The notes under the pieces: model-generated
Databases searched by the model: none
The model's input: the letters and a program-made list of their open reading frames with translations, nothing else
What the model was told of the DNA's origin: nothing
Shown: positions 53,281-62,963 of the stretch, piece after piece
How the letters are laid out: each line of letters starts with the position of its first letter
How positions within the stretch are numbered: the stretch's first letter is position 1
Position numbers and translations under genes: made by a program
Source of the DNA: Prevotella sp. P5-50
Lineage (GTDB): Bacteria > Bacteroidota > Bacteroidia > Bacteroidales > Bacteroidaceae
Assembly (NCBI RefSeq): GCF_002251295.1
Contig: NZ_NPJA01000022.1
Span: forward strand, 62,001 to 126,000
DNA: 64,000 nt
Direction: 5' to 3'

Positions 53281-55269
53281 ATGAAAAAATCTATCTTATC
53301 ATTACTTATGCTCTGCTGTGCCATCGTGATGATGGCACAGCCACAGAGCGCACCAGGCGGATTCAAAATGCCCGAAACCAATCCGCAGTACAAGGATTTG
53401 AACTATGCAGGCGATAGTTTGGAAGCTCACCGACTGGACATCTATCTACCTGCTACAGGTCATGAGAAGTATAAAGTGGTGATGGTAATATATGGTAGCG
53501 CATGGTTTGCCAACAACATGAAGGCCATGGGCTATCTATCAATCGGCAAACCTCTGGTGGATGCCGGCTTTGCCGTAGTAAGCATCAACCATCGTAGTAG
53601 CGGTGACGCAAAATTCCCTGCACAGATCAACGATGTGAAAGCCGCCATCCGCTATATTCGTGCCCATGCCGAGGACTATCATCTCGACACCTCGTTCATC
53701 GGCATCACAGGATATTCTTCTGGTGGTCATCTGTCATCGCTGGCTGGTGTGACCAACCACATGAAGACACACACCGTAGGTAAGACCACGGTAGATATCG
53801 AAGGCAATGTAGGGCATTATACAGACTATTCCAGTGAAGTGGATGCTGTAGTGGATTGGTTTGGACCAGTCGATATGGCAACTATGGAACGCTGCGAGAC
53901 TGTAAAAGATGCCAAATCACCAGAAGCCGCACTGATAGGTGGTGCGCCTGCCGATATGCCTGACATGATTTCACTCATCAGTCCTTACAGCTACGTCACA
54001 CCAGACATCCCTCGTTTCCTCGTCATACATGGCAATTCCGACAGCGTAGTGCCTTACTGTCAGAGCGAGCGTTTTGCTGCGGCACTGAAGAAGAACGGAC
54101 GGTTGGAAAAGTTCATCACCGTGGAAGGTGGCGAACATGGTCCTGTGACATTCAACGAAAATACCTTCAACGAAATGGTGACGTTCTTCCAACAAGAGGC
54201 CAAAGCCAAGCAAGCACTCGCTAACCAAGAAGGACAGCCTTCGCTGTGGAATATCCGCGGACAACATTATCCTAAGGTATTGGCCGACCATCGTGTGGTA
54301 TTCCGCGTCAAGGCTCCTACTGCCAAACATGTGCAGATAGACCTTGGACGAAAATATGATATGTATAAAGACCGTGATGGCATATGGACTTGTGTGACCG
54401 ATCCGCAGAGCGAAGGTTTCCACTACTATTTCCTCGTAATAGACGGAGTACGTGTGGCAGATCCGCAGAGTGAATCGTTCTATGGCTGTTCGATGATGAC
54501 CAGCGGTGTAGAGATTCCCTATGATGACATCAAAGCTCCACGCTTTGCCCAACGTGATGTTGCTCGTGGCGACGTACACCGCAAACGATACTTCTCAAAG
54601 GTTGACAACAAATGGAAAACCATGTATATCTATACTCCTGCAGCCTACGATACCAATCCCAAAGCCACCTTTCCCGTGCTCTATCTGCAACATGGTGGCG
54701 GTGAGGACGAACGCGGATGGAGCAACCAAGGACTGACAGACATCATTCTCGACAACTTGATTGCCGATGGCAAGGCTGTGCCAATGGTTGTAGTGATGAT
54801 GGATGGCAACACCAGCGACTTTACTGCCGAATGGACACAAGAGGGGATTCCTTTCGTAGAGAAGAACTTCCGAGTGAAGAAAGGCATGAAGTATCGTGCC
54901 TTAGCTGGACTGTCAATGGGCGGAATACATACACTCAACGCCTTGGTGTCAAGTCCTGACCTGGTGAGCTATGCCGGTGTATTCAGTTCGGGATGGTTTA
55001 AAGAACGAGTACCTTGGGCATCGTTTATTGATACGGAGGCATGTTACAAAACGCTGAAAGAAAAGGTTGCCATCTACAATAAGAACCTCAAGAAACTTTG
55101 GCTGTCAATGGGCGGAGAAGAAGACATCGCCTATGAAAACTGCAAAGCCATGCGTGCACGCTTTGACGAAATGGGTTTGAAATACGACTACTACGAGTAC
55201 CCAGGCGGTCACACTTGGCCTGTATGGCGCGAAAGCATCTATCAATTTGCACAACTGATTTTCAAATAA
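53281..55269 (+). CDS. Dual-domain carbohydrate esterase (xylan acetyl/feruloyl type)
   Basis: Start ATG 53281 (MKKSILSLLMLCCAIVMMAQ, a signal peptide); the longer frame from 53212 overlaps the xylanase gene. 662 residues. Domain 1 (about 35-310) is an alpha/beta hydrolase like BD-FAE/acetyl-xylan esterases, with Ser146 in GYSSGGH, Asp in HGNSDSVVP and His in GGEHGP. A linker beta domain spans about 335-415. Domain 2 (about 435-662) is CE1-like, with YLQHGGGEDERGW, Ser545 in AGLSMGGIH and His in GGHTWPVW. Both triads look complete. Domain 2 and its linker resemble the esterase half of the upstream gene, so the pair should strip side groups from xylan together. Confidence 0.92.
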   Translation: MKKSILSLLMLCCAIVMMAQPQSAPGGFKMPETNPQYKDLNYAGDSLEAHRLDIYLPATGHEKYKVVMVIYGSAWFANNMKAMGYLSIGKPLVDAGFAVVSINHRSSGDAKFPAQINDVKAAIRYIRAHAEDYHLDTSFIGITGYSSGGHLSSLAGVTNHMKTHTVGKTTVDIEGNVGHYTDYSSEVDAVVDWFGPVDMATMERCETVKDAKSPEAALIGGAPADMPDMISLISPYSYVTPDIPRFLVIHGNSDSVVPYCQSERFAAALKKNGRLEKFITVEGGEHGPVTFNENTFNEMVTFFQQEAKAKQALANQEGQPSLWNIRGQHYPKVLADHRVVFRVKAPTAKHVQIDLGRKYDMYKDRDGIWTCVTDPQSEGFHYYFLVIDGVRVADPQSESFYGCSMMTSGVEIPYDDIKAPRFAQRDVARGDVHRKRYFSKVDNKWKTMYIYTPAAYDTNPKATFPVLYLQHGGGEDERGWSNQGLTDIILDNLIADGKAVPMVVVMMDGNTSDFTAEWTQEGIPFVEKNFRVKKGMKYRALAGLSMGGIHTLNALVSSPDLVSYAGVFSSGWFKERVPWASFIDTEACYKTLKEKVAIYNKNLKKLWLSMGGEEDIAYENCKAMRARFDEMGLKYDYYEYPGGHTWPVWRESIYQFAQLIFK

Positions 55270-55286
55270 TTCATTACTTTTGATTC

Positions 55287-55328
55287 AACATGGACTGCTC
55301 CGGTGATGGAGCAGTCCATGTTTTCTTT
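55287..55328 (+). terminator. Rho-independent terminator of the xylan operon
   Basis: AACATGGACTGCTCC (55287-55301) pairs with GGAGCAGTCCATGTT (55308-55322), followed by TTCTTT. Confidence 0.93.
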
Positions 55329-55455
55329 GTATTTTCCATCCTGCATCTATCCTTTTTCTGTCAACAACCGAAAAAAAATTGTCGTCATAGAGAATAGTAT
55401 CAAACTGTCAGACAAAACAGCAACACGCTTAGTCTTGCAGATTTCCAAATAAATG

Positions 55456-55487
55456 TTTGGTCATTACAATTATAAGGTATAATTTTG
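55456..55487 (+). promoter_or_regulatory. Promoter upstream of a small frame and the DMT transporter
   Basis: TTTG (55456-55459), 20 bp, TAATTTTG (55480-55487), 15 bp before an ATG at 55502. Confidence 0.6.
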
Positions 55488-55501
55488 CAAAACAAACCCC
55501 A

Positions 55502-55612
55502 ATGATATCCAACATGCACCGAAACCACCAGATGCGTACGAGTATGACCAACTATCAGTTCTCACGTATGGGTGATAAGGAAGCGGAGATACGCTCTATA
55601 AGAGATATATGA
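55502..55612 (+). CDS. Possible small protein or leader peptide, 36 aa
   Basis: ATG 55502 opens a frame reading MISNMHRNHQMRTSMTNYQF and ending EIRSIRDI at TGA 55610-55612. It stands directly behind a good promoter, and a second short frame (MSDKKPVKTTKKE) overlaps its stop as ATGA. Charge and codons are protein-like, but no family is recognised. It may be a remnant of a larger gene or just transcribed leader. Confidence 0.35.
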   Translation: MISNMHRNHQMRTSMTNYQFSRMGDKEAEIRSIRDI

Positions 55613-55683
55613 GCGATAAGAAACCTGTAAAGACGACAAAGAAGGAATAACAAACTTACAGCAAATCCAAAAAACGCCTTAAT

Positions 55684-56589
55684 ATGACACAAGAAAACAA
55701 CCCACACAACTATCTGAGACTACACATCGGCATACTGTTGGCGGGAGCTACCGGTATCTTCGGGCGTATCATCGCACTAACAGAGATTCCTTTAGTTTGG
55801 TATAGAATGCTTATTGCAGCCATCGTACTATGGATTGTAATGCGCATGAACCACCGCGTCAGCATACCCGAACGCCACCAACTTGCACGTATTGCTGGAT
55901 GTGGCATACTGCTGGCTATTCACTGGGTATTGTTCTACGCCAGTATCAAAGCATCAAACGTAAGTATCGCTGTGGTCTGTATCGCACTCAACGGATTCTT
56001 TACTGCCATCATCGAACCGCTCATCGGACACCGACGCATGTCGTGGCATGAACTGGCACTCAGTCTTCTCACTCTGGCAGGCATCCTACTCATCTTCGGT
56101 CTGGATACCAGACATCGCACAGGTATCATCATCGGTACATTCTCATCGCTGTTCTACACCTTATTCTCCATTACCAGCAAACGTGTACAACAGCAAACCG
56201 GACGCTCAAGCAGCACCATGCTACTCTACGAATTGCTGGCAGGATGGGGTGCTCTGACAGTCATCTTGCCAATATATCTCCACCTATACCCCACCGCAAC
56301 ACTATTGCCTACGGGTATCGACTGGGCCATGATATTGATGTTTGCATCGGTGTTTACCATCGGTCCGTTCCTCACACAGCTACAAGCACTACGCACCATA
56401 TCAGCATTCACCGTCAATCTGAGCTATAACCTCGAACCGCTTTATAGCATCGTACTCGCCATGATGCTCTTCGACGAAGGACAAGAACTCAATGGCGCAT
56501 TCTGGTTTGGCGTACTGCTCATCATCCTTTCGGTAGTATTACAAACAGCATTATCAAGGCGAGCCGAAGCAACAATCTGCGGTAAATGA
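55684..56589 (+). CDS. DMT-superfamily (EamA) transporter
   Basis: 301 residues with ten predicted membrane helices in two EamA repeats. Landmarks are GATGIFGRIIALTEIPLVWYR and the second-repeat ending NLEPLYSIVLAMMLFDEGQELN. Such proteins export metabolites or amino acids; the substrate cannot be predicted. The start follows a 70-bp gap after the small frame and may share its promoter. Confidence 0.9.
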   Translation: MTQENNPHNYLRLHIGILLAGATGIFGRIIALTEIPLVWYRMLIAAIVLWIVMRMNHRVSIPERHQLARIAGCGILLAIHWVLFYASIKASNVSIAVVCIALNGFFTAIIEPLIGHRRMSWHELALSLLTLAGILLIFGLDTRHRTGIIIGTFSSLFYTLFSITSKRVQQQTGRSSSTMLLYELLAGWGALTVILPIYLHLYPTATLLPTGIDWAMILMFASVFTIGPFLTQLQALRTISAFTVNLSYNLEPLYSIVLAMMLFDEGQELNGAFWFGVLLIILSVVLQTALSRRAEATICGK

Positions 56590-56758
56590 TACTTACAGAT
56601 AGTCAGACAACCAATTAGGATTTATTATCGGCAAAAGAAACATTATCTTATTGATTGATCACTCATCGCTCTTCAAAAGCGTTTAGCTGTTCTTTGTGCA
56701 GAATTCATGTAAAAGAGTCTATAGACAAGTTAAATAAAGCTAAATTTCAGATCAAAGA

Positions 56759-56956
56759 GTGACAAAGAGTGACAAAGGCGGACATCATCCTTTTGCACTC
56801 GAAATTCCCCTTCCGTCCATCGCAGATCCCAAGCACAGCAAAATCTTTGTGTCTGCCACAGAAGGCAAAAAGATTGATGAAGAGTTTCCCAACTTCAAAT
56901 CGTGGGCAACAAGCGACGGTCATAATTCACAAGACTGGTATATGCATCGCAAATAA
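56759..56956 (+). pseudogene. C-terminal fragment of an LruC-domain protein
   Basis: The frame reads DKGGHHPFALEIPLPSIADP...EFPNFKSWATSDGHNSQDWYMHRK and ends at 56954-56956. The spacing of PFAL-IP, a short acidic run, P-F--W and DWY matches the end of LruC-domain exported proteins. There is no ATG and nothing of the remaining several hundred residues upstream, so it is a decayed 3' end. Identification by pattern only. Confidence 0.5.
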
Positions 56957-57030
56957 AGGCCCTAATGAATCATTAAGACTGGACAGTCTATAACACACAG
57001 ACACAAACTAAACTGTCATCAGATAACGTG

Positions 57031-57066
57031 AAGACCTCGACACCCTTTATAGGATGCCGAGGTCTT
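57031..57066 (+). terminator. Terminator-like hairpin
   Basis: AAGACCTCG (57031-57039) pairs with CGAGGTCTT (57058-57066), followed by ATTACATTCTT. It lies between the LruC remnant and the convergent gene at 57165. Confidence 0.6.
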
Positions 57067-57164
57067 ATTACATTCTTACAGCTACTAATTTTATTTTATC
57101 CTGATACTTTCCAGTCATTAAGACCAGAAATGTTTTCTATTGAAGATTGTATGTATGTGAGGTT

Positions 57165-57646
57165 TTATCTTGCGCCATTCATCACATGGCGGCACATCTT
57201 CTGACGCTGACGAATAGCTTCGGGACTGTTATTGCCATGCTGTCGACAATTGCGATCTACCTGATGCTTACAGTATTTATTTTTTTGTTCTCAGGATACT
57301 TAGCATAGATATGGTGCACATAAGCATGGTCACGCCAAGAGATGGGACGGTAGAAATAATAGGTGTTTTTATATTGATGCCATTGACGTTTGTTGAGCAA
57401 CGACTTAATCTTTTTGTCTCTACTCTTACATCCTCTACCCTCTATGTCACGGTAACTGCTAATACCATCCAGATAAACAAGGTTGATGCGCAACAGTTCT
57501 TGACTCTGAACACGGGTCAATCCGAGTTCGGCTGTCATTATTCGGGTGATATAACTGGCCTCATCCTTCGCATGTTCGAGGCGTTGTGCTTTTGCAGAAA
57601 CGGCAAACATCAGGATTGTTGCCATTGCGAATACCATTCTTTTCAT
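57165..57646 (-). pseudogene. Small secreted Spy/CpxP-like protein gene with frame change at an A7 run
   Basis: From ATG 57644-57646: signal peptide (MKRMVFAMATILMFAVSAKAQ), then RIMTAELGLTRVQSQELLRIN and KSLLNKRQWHQYKN, a spacing like the LTxxQ helical repeats of Spy/CpxP-type periplasmic proteins. The frame ends at 57257 soon after seven A's (57280-57286 on the plus strand as T7). One more A would give a product running on with NKYCKHQVDRNCRQHGNNSP and ending RQRQKMCRHVMNGAR at TAA 57165-57167. The extension has protein-like composition. Deletion, sequencing error, phase variation or slippage are all possible; the short form (129 aa) may still be made. Confidence 0.6.
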
Positions 57647-57965
57647 AACTCTTCGATGTTTGGGTTATACCATGTTTATTATCTCTTCCAGAGCCAGCAC
57701 GTGAGCGCAAACTCGTATCGTTTGACTTCTGATGGTGCAAAGATACGGAAAAGATGACAATAGAGTCAAGGGGAAATTCATAAACAATAATAGGAAAAAC
57801 CCTATCGATAGCAGGGAAACATGTATAAAGCACAATCCGTCATGTGATATCCACTGTACATTTCCAGCATGCTACTCAAGTTGATTAATAATAACCAAAA
57901 AAAGGAGCACCCTTATGGGATGCTCCTCCAATAATATCGGATTGTGCTTAATGCCTATCTACGGA

Positions 57966-58964
57966 TTACTCAGCAGAAAGGGTGAAGCGCTTGAAGTCAA
58001 CGATCTTGAGATCCTTGTCCTGCTTAGCGAGCCACTGTGAAACTGAAGCTTTGTCGCCATCACCGAACTGGAACTCCTGGTCAACGAGACAGTTCTCTTT
58101 CAAGAACTTCTGTACGCGACCCTTAGCGATGTTGTCAATCATGTTCTCATTGAGTGAAGCAGCCTTCTCAGCAGCAGCCTTTACCTTGATTTCGCGAGCC
58201 TCTTTAGCCTGCTCCTCAGTAATCCAACCCTTTTTCATGTTGCTCTCGATGTGTTCGTCTGAGTCAACGTGAGCGGGATTGATACCGGCCTTCTTCAGCA
58301 TGTTCTCAACATACTTCTCAACCTGCTCAAGCTTGGTCTTCTCAACAGCAGTCTTGTACTCCTCGTCGAGAACAGCCTGAGAAACCTTTGAAGCATCGAG
58401 TGCTACAGGCTTCATGGCAGCAACCTGCATAGCGAGCTTGTGGCCAATCTCTGCAACGGGTTTGTTGGTTTGTACCATAGTAGCAAGAGTATGCTTGCCC
58501 ATGTGGTCGTAAACCTCGATATTCTCACCTTCGAGAACATTGTAACCGTCGAGTTCCATCTTCTCACCGGTGATACCTGAACGCTGAGTAACAGCGTCCT
58601 GAATCTTCTGACCATCAGCGAGAGTCAGCTCCTTCACAGCTTCGATGTCCTTAGCCTTAGCAGCTACAGCAGCATCGAGGATGCTCTGAGTGAGGGCGAT
58701 GAAGTCAGCACCGTTGGCAACGAAGTCAGTTTCGCACTTCAGGGCGATGATAGCAGCGAAGCCATCAGCAACCTTTGCAAGAACACAACCGTTTGAAGTT
58801 TCGCGGTCGCTACGCTTTGCAGCGATAGCCAAACCACGCTCACGGAGCAGTTCCTTAGCTTTCTCGAAATCGCCTTCAGCCTCGGTCAGCGCTTTCTTAA
58901 CGTCAGCCAGACCAGCACCAGTCATAGTGCGGAGCTTCTTGATATCTTCAATTGAAATAGCCAT
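57966..58964 (-). CDS. tsf: Elongation factor Ts
   Basis: 332 residues. UBA-like N-terminus (IEDIKKLRTMTGAGLADVKKALTEAEGD), the EF-Tu contact CETDFVANGADF, and the dimerisation core. It recycles EF-Tu. Longer than E. coli EF-Ts (283), with an inserted segment around 120-250, as in other Bacteroidota. Last gene of rplM-rpsI-rpsB-tsf. Confidence 0.97.
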   Translation of the reverse strand: MAISIEDIKKLRTMTGAGLADVKKALTEAEGDFEKAKELLRERGLAIAAKRSDRETSNGCVLAKVADGFAAIIALKCETDFVANGADFIALTQSILDAAVAAKAKDIEAVKELTLADGQKIQDAVTQRSGITGEKMELDGYNVLEGENIEVYDHMGKHTLATMVQTNKPVAEIGHKLAMQVAAMKPVALDASKVSQAVLDEEYKTAVEKTKLEQVEKYVENMLKKAGINPAHVDSDEHIESNMKKGWITEEQAKEAREIKVKAAAEKAASLNENMIDNIAKGRVQKFLKENCLVDQEFQFGDGDKASVSQWLAKQDKDLKIVDFKRFTLSAE

Positions 58965-59004
58965 AATCTTTTTGCTTTTTTAGAATTGATGATTAAACCT
59001 TTAA

Positions 59005-59847
59005 TTACTCTGCAGCAGGAGTATCCTCTTTTGCCTTAGGAGCTTCCTCTGCGGGAGCTTCAGCAGCCTTGCGAGGCTTGCGTGCAGCACGCTTAGCTTT
59101 TGCCTCGTCAGCATCAGCCTCAGCCTGTGCGTCTGCAGCTTTCTCGTCGGCTTTCTCTACCTTGCGCTCTTCGAGACCTTCGTTGATAGCCTGGCAGCAA
59201 GCATTGAGGATAACCTCTACGCTGTCCTTAGCGTCATCATTGGCAGGAATTACGAAGTCGATGTTGTTGGGGTTAGAGTTGGTGTCAACGATACCGAATA
59301 CGGGGATACCCAGACGGTTAGCCTCGCGAACGGCAATCTGCTCTTTCAGCACGTCAACAACGAAGAGTGCAGAAGGCAGACGAGTCAGGTCAGCGATAGA
59401 ACCGAGGTTCTTCTCCAACTTGGCGCGCTGACGGGTAATCTGCAGCAACTCACGCTTTGAGAGGTTGCTGTAAGTACCATCCTGCATGAGCTTGTCGATG
59501 TTCGCCATTTTCTTTACGGCCTTGCGGATAGTCGGGAAGTTGGTAAGCATACCACCCGGCCAGCGCTCAATAACATAAGGCATATTCACGCTCGAAGCCT
59601 TCTCGGCGATGATTTCCTTAGTTTGTTTTTTAGTAGCGACGAACAGTACTTTCTTGCCGCTCTTGGCAATCTGCTTCAATGCTTCAGCAGCCTCGTCAAT
59701 TTTAGCTGCAGTCTTGTGGAGGTCAATGATATGAATACCGTTACGCTCTGTGTAGATGTACTGAGACATAGCGGGATTCCATTTGCGCTTCATGTGACCG
59801 AAGTGACATCCGGCCTGAAGCAATGTATCAAAATTAGTTCTTGACAT
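59005..59847 (-). CDS. rpsB: Ribosomal protein S2 (uS2)
   Basis: 280 residues. FDTLLQAGCHFGHMKRKWNP and WPGGMLTNFPTIRKAVKK are S2 signatures. The C-terminus has an alanine/lysine/glutamate-rich tail (about 225-280) typical of Bacteroidota S2. 40 bp precede tsf. Confidence 0.97.
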   Translation of the reverse strand: MSRTNFDTLLQAGCHFGHMKRKWNPAMSQYIYTERNGIHIIDLHKTAAKIDEAAEALKQIAKSGKKVLFVATKKQTKEIIAEKASSVNMPYVIERWPGGMLTNFPTIRKAVKKMANIDKLMQDGTYSNLSKRELLQITRQRAKLEKNLGSIADLTRLPSALFVVDVLKEQIAVREANRLGIPVFGIVDTNSNPNNIDFVIPANDDAKDSVEVILNACCQAINEGLEERKVEKADEKAADAQAEADADEAKAKRAARKPRKAAEAPAEEAPKAKEDTPAAE

Positions 59848-59967
59848 TGTCTTAATGCTTTAAAATTGTTGTTTACTTTCTTTTTAATTCTTGTTGTTAG
59901 AACCAGCCGGCAGGTAATCCTATGATGGAGTCCTACCAGTTTAGATACTAAACGTGTCCAGTAGATA

Positions 59968-60354
59968 TTAACGCTTACTGAACTGGAAGCGACGACGTGC
60001 CTTGGGCTGACCTGGCTTCTTACGTTCAACCTCACGTGAATCGCGGGTCAGGTAGCCTTGTACCTTAAGAGCCTTCTTGTCTTCTGCATTAACCTTAACG
60101 AGTGCACGGGCAATAGCGAGGCGGAGAGCCTGGCTCTGACCAGTGAAACCACCACCGTCGAGGTTTGCCTTGATGTCATATTTCTCAGCCACTTCGAGCA
60201 GGTTCAGCGGCTGCTTAACCACGTACTGCAGGATAGCTGAAGGGAAATATACACTGATATCTTTCTTGTTGATCGTGATTTTGCCTGTGCCTTCGCTCAG
60301 GTAAACGCGAGCTACAGAGCTCTTACGACGACCGATTGCATTAATCATTTCCAT
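59968..60354 (-). CDS. rpsI: Ribosomal protein S9 (uS9)
   Basis: 128 residues. IGRRKSSVARVYLSEGTGKI at the start and the strongly basic end KKPGQPKARRRFQFSKR, whose terminal SKR reaches the P site. Starts 11 bp after rplM. Confidence 0.97.
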   Translation of the reverse strand: MEMINAIGRRKSSVARVYLSEGTGKITINKKDISVYFPSAILQYVVKQPLNLLEVAEKYDIKANLDGGGFTGQSQALRLAIARALVKVNAEDKKALKVQGYLTRDSREVERKKPGQPKARRRFQFSKR

Positions 60355-60365
60355 CTTCTATCTTA

Positions 60366-60827
60366 TTATTTATACTGGTTAATATCAATTGCTTTGGGCT
60401 TCTGTGCCTCGTGGTTGTGCTCAGTTCCTTCATAGATGTAGAGGTTGTCGAGCAAGCTACGGCCGAGTGGGCCTTTGGGAAGCATACCTTTGACAGCGTG
60501 CTTCAAGATACGCTCAACGCCGAATGGCTGCTTGCGCAACATGGCGGGAGAGGTGAAGCGCTGTCCACCGGGATAACCAGTGTAGCGGGTGTAAACCTTG
60601 TCGGTTTCCTTTTTGCCGGTGAAAACCACCTTAGCGGCATTGATGATGATAACGTTGTCGCCACAATCTACGTGTGGTGTGTAGTTGGGCTTGTACTTTC
60701 CGCGGATGAGCTTAGCTACTTTAGAAGCGAGGCGACCAACAACCTGGTCTGTGGCATCAATAACCACCCACTCCTTCTTAGCTGTTTCCTTGTTAGCGGA
60801 AATAGTCTTGTAACTCAAAGTGTTCAT
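60366..60827 (-). CDS. rplM: Ribosomal protein L13 (uL13)
   Basis: 153 residues. WVVIDATDQVVGRLASKVAK, GDNVIIINAAKVVFTGKK and AVKGMLPKGPLGRSLLDNL are diagnostic. First gene of the operon. Confidence 0.97.
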   Translation of the reverse strand: MNTLSYKTISANKETAKKEWVVIDATDQVVGRLASKVAKLIRGKYKPNYTPHVDCGDNVIIINAAKVVFTGKKETDKVYTRYTGYPGGQRFTSPAMLRKQPFGVERILKHAVKGMLPKGPLGRSLLDNLYIYEGTEHNHEAQKPKAIDINQYK

Positions 60828-61040
60828 TTTACTTTTTAATTTAACTACTAAAAAACATTTAATTCTCTTTTCTCTTATGCACAGACAAATACCACGGCAG
60901 AGGTCTAACTCCCTGCAGCAGTCTAACGTCTTGTGCTGAATCGTGATTCACAAACCGCTTTGCCCGGCCAAAGGCACTGCTATTTACACACGGTTCACGG
61001 GGATTCTAAGTCTCTCCCCAATAATCGGACTGCAAAGTTA
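60828..61040 (-). promoter_or_regulatory. Promoter and long, probably structured leader of the rplM operon
   Basis: A minus-strand -7 box TAACTTTG at 61033-61040 implies a leader of about 200 nt. The leader contains paired elements such as TGAATC/GATTCA around 60945-60960, CTGCTGCAG, and GC-rich blocks (GGGGAGAGACTTAGAATCCC), unlike the AT-rich gaps nearby. This is the expected place for feedback control by L13 or S9. The fold was not computed. Confidence 0.5.
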
Positions 61041-61095
61041 CGACTTTTCTTTTGATAGTCAGAGTGTTTAAGTTTGAAGATTATTATATTTATGA

Positions 61096-61359
61096 TTATT
61101 TAACATTCGGCAAAGAATCGTCCTCTTCGTCAGGTTCCTCGCCCTCAAGTTCCTTGATGCGGGTCTTGGCATCGGCAAGATCTGACTTGGACGAAGCAAG
61201 CTCCACCTTCAGATTGTGTATCTTCTTGTCCTTTTGGCATATGACACGGTTGAGACGTCCAATCTCCTCAGTCTTCTCGGAGTCGGACTTCTCAAGCTTA
61301 CGCAGACGCTGATTAATCGAGCGTAAAATTTCGTCTATGTCTGTACACGGTCTTGCCAT
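61096..61359 (-). CDS. Small coiled-coil protein, unknown
   Basis: 87 residues: ILRSINQRLRKLEKSDSEKT...KIHNLKVELASSKSDLADAK...ELEGEEPDEEDD. Almost entirely one charged coiled coil with an acidic end. It resembles the N-terminal coiled coils of some transposases (IS66 class) but has no catalytic part, so a truncated mobile-element gene is one possibility. A small regulatory or scaffold protein is another. Confidence 0.4.
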   Translation of the reverse strand: MARPCTDIDEILRSINQRLRKLEKSDSEKTEEIGRLNRVICQKDKKIHNLKVELASSKSDLADAKTRIKELEGEEPDEEDDSLPNVK

Positions 61360-62422
61360 TCATCTGCAATGATAGGCATTTCTTGTGAAATGACCAAATG
61401 CGGTTTCACATCCATTAACGGAAGTTTTGCGTTTGCCCGAAACGCAAAATAGGCTCTCGTTGACGACTGTCTGCTTGAAGACATAATTTGGCTGCGCAAG
61501 TATGCCGCACCCACAGGCATCCTAATAGATCTAAAATTTGACAAATGTAGGCTACACATACATAAGACCATACATACAAACCGCTTTAACAATGATTTTG
61601 TTTTGGAACAAAATCAAGTTTATGAATTATTAACGAGTTCAGTTGACTATCTTATGCTGTGGGGGGCTGAGTAGTTACATTCATGAGTACTAACCATACA
61701 CTGTAAACGCGCAGCAAGCGTATGGTTATTTATTAGTAATATGCCTCAGTACAAAGCAATATTTTTACTTCATAAAAACATATATAACATGCATAAACAC
61801 GCCATTTGTTACCGTTTTTTTGTTAAAAACTTCAAATTCATTTGGTCGTTTCATAAATAATATTTAATTTTGAAGCGGTTTTCATGAAACATGCAGTTTC
61901 CTATAACATGATGAGTAGAGACTTATCGCTGAATTGTTACTTGGACTGCAGAATCCACGCCGACATGATGCGCTCACAGATTTTTTTAGTGTGTATGAGG
62001 TTCCGCATAGGCTAAGGGATATAAACCACAGAGGTAATGAGAGCCACTATTTATGGGAAGCGTTTATCATGCGCTTTGTAGCTTGACGTCTTGAAATTCT
62101 CGCAAAGTTTCAAAATGATTCAGTCACGTGACGAAGCAACGATAGATGCTCATGGGATGTTTTTATAATGCCCTGATATCATGCTGTACGTTGTTACTTT
62201 ATAATAATGTACGTGTATGGTATAATGGGATTGTTATATCAACAATCGGCGTGGGTTTCTGACGTTGCTCGTTCTTGACTGAATGGGCAATGCGAGAAGC
62301 CTCAAGACGTAGGACGAGTGACAAGATCAGACTCCTACGCTTTTTGTTTATAGTCAATAACTTTTTCATGTAACAATGTATTATTGCCGATACTTGGGAG
62401 TCAGTTGGCCAGTTAAACACGT
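61360..62422. other. Gene-poor AT-rich stretch, probably decayed DNA
   Basis: No supported gene. Short minus-strand frames look like leftovers, for example one ending KKICERIMSAWILQSK at about 61940. A frame at 62199-62420 lacks family features. One strong hairpin is present (61691-61728). Confidence 0.45.
61691..61732 (+). terminator. Hairpin with T-rich tail
   Basis: TAACCATAC (61691-61699) pairs with GTATGGTTA (61720-61728), then TTTATT. No gene clearly ends here. Confidence 0.5.
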
Positions 62423-62932
62423 ATGAAAAAGATTGCGTTTACACTTTTATTACTAGTTAGCTGTGCATCCTCAATGTTTGCACAGGCTAAATTTGAGCAT
62501 GCACAGACACGTATTCAAGAGGGTATGTCTGAGTTTTTTGTTCGTCCTATGGTAGCCGAACTTCAAATGCTCAACAAAGATTGCCAAGAATGGTCTTTCA
62601 ACATTTTCCCTGGTGTTCCTCTTTCCGACATCAGTGTTGACATGCTTGAAAATGCCAAGGCTAACGCAGCATTTAAAGCCACAAAACTTGCTGGTGCAGA
62701 CATTATTCTTGGTGCTACTTTCTATGTTATTAACAACGAAAAAGCTAAAGGACTGGATGTTACCGTACGTGGTTATCCTGCCAAGTATGTGAAATTCCAC
62801 AACTATGGCGAAGGACAACTTGGCGCTGACGACTCTAAGTGGATTACTCCATTGCAGGATGGTGCTCGCATACGTGCCATATCTGTTGACAACAAGCAGA
62901 ACAAGGCTGTACAACGAAACACAAACAAGTAA
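62423..62932 (+). CDS. Exported protein of unknown function
   Basis: 169 residues. Signal peptide MKKIAFTLLLLVSCASSMFAQ, then HAQTRIQEGMSEFFVRPMVAELQML and a mixed alpha/beta domain with GADIILGATFYVINN and TVRGYPAKYVKF. It probably resides in the periplasm. It lies 31 bp before a beta-barrel gene on the same strand. No domain recognised. Confidence 0.75.
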   Translation: MKKIAFTLLLLVSCASSMFAQAKFEHAQTRIQEGMSEFFVRPMVAELQMLNKDCQEWSFNIFPGVPLSDISVDMLENAKANAAFKATKLAGADIILGATFYVINNEKAKGLDVTVRGYPAKYVKFHNYGEGQLGADDSKWITPLQDGARIRAISVDNKQNKAVQRNTNK

Positions 62933-62963
62933 ATTTCAATATTAATTTTAAATTTTAAAGACA

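Noticed and set aside
61335..61592. 85-codon minus-strand frame overlapping the coiled-coil gene
   Set aside because: Low-quality composition, no family features and overlap with a better frame.
62199..62420. 73-codon minus-strand frame before the exported-protein gene
   Set aside because: No recognisable domain and it occupies the likely promoter region of the 62423 gene.
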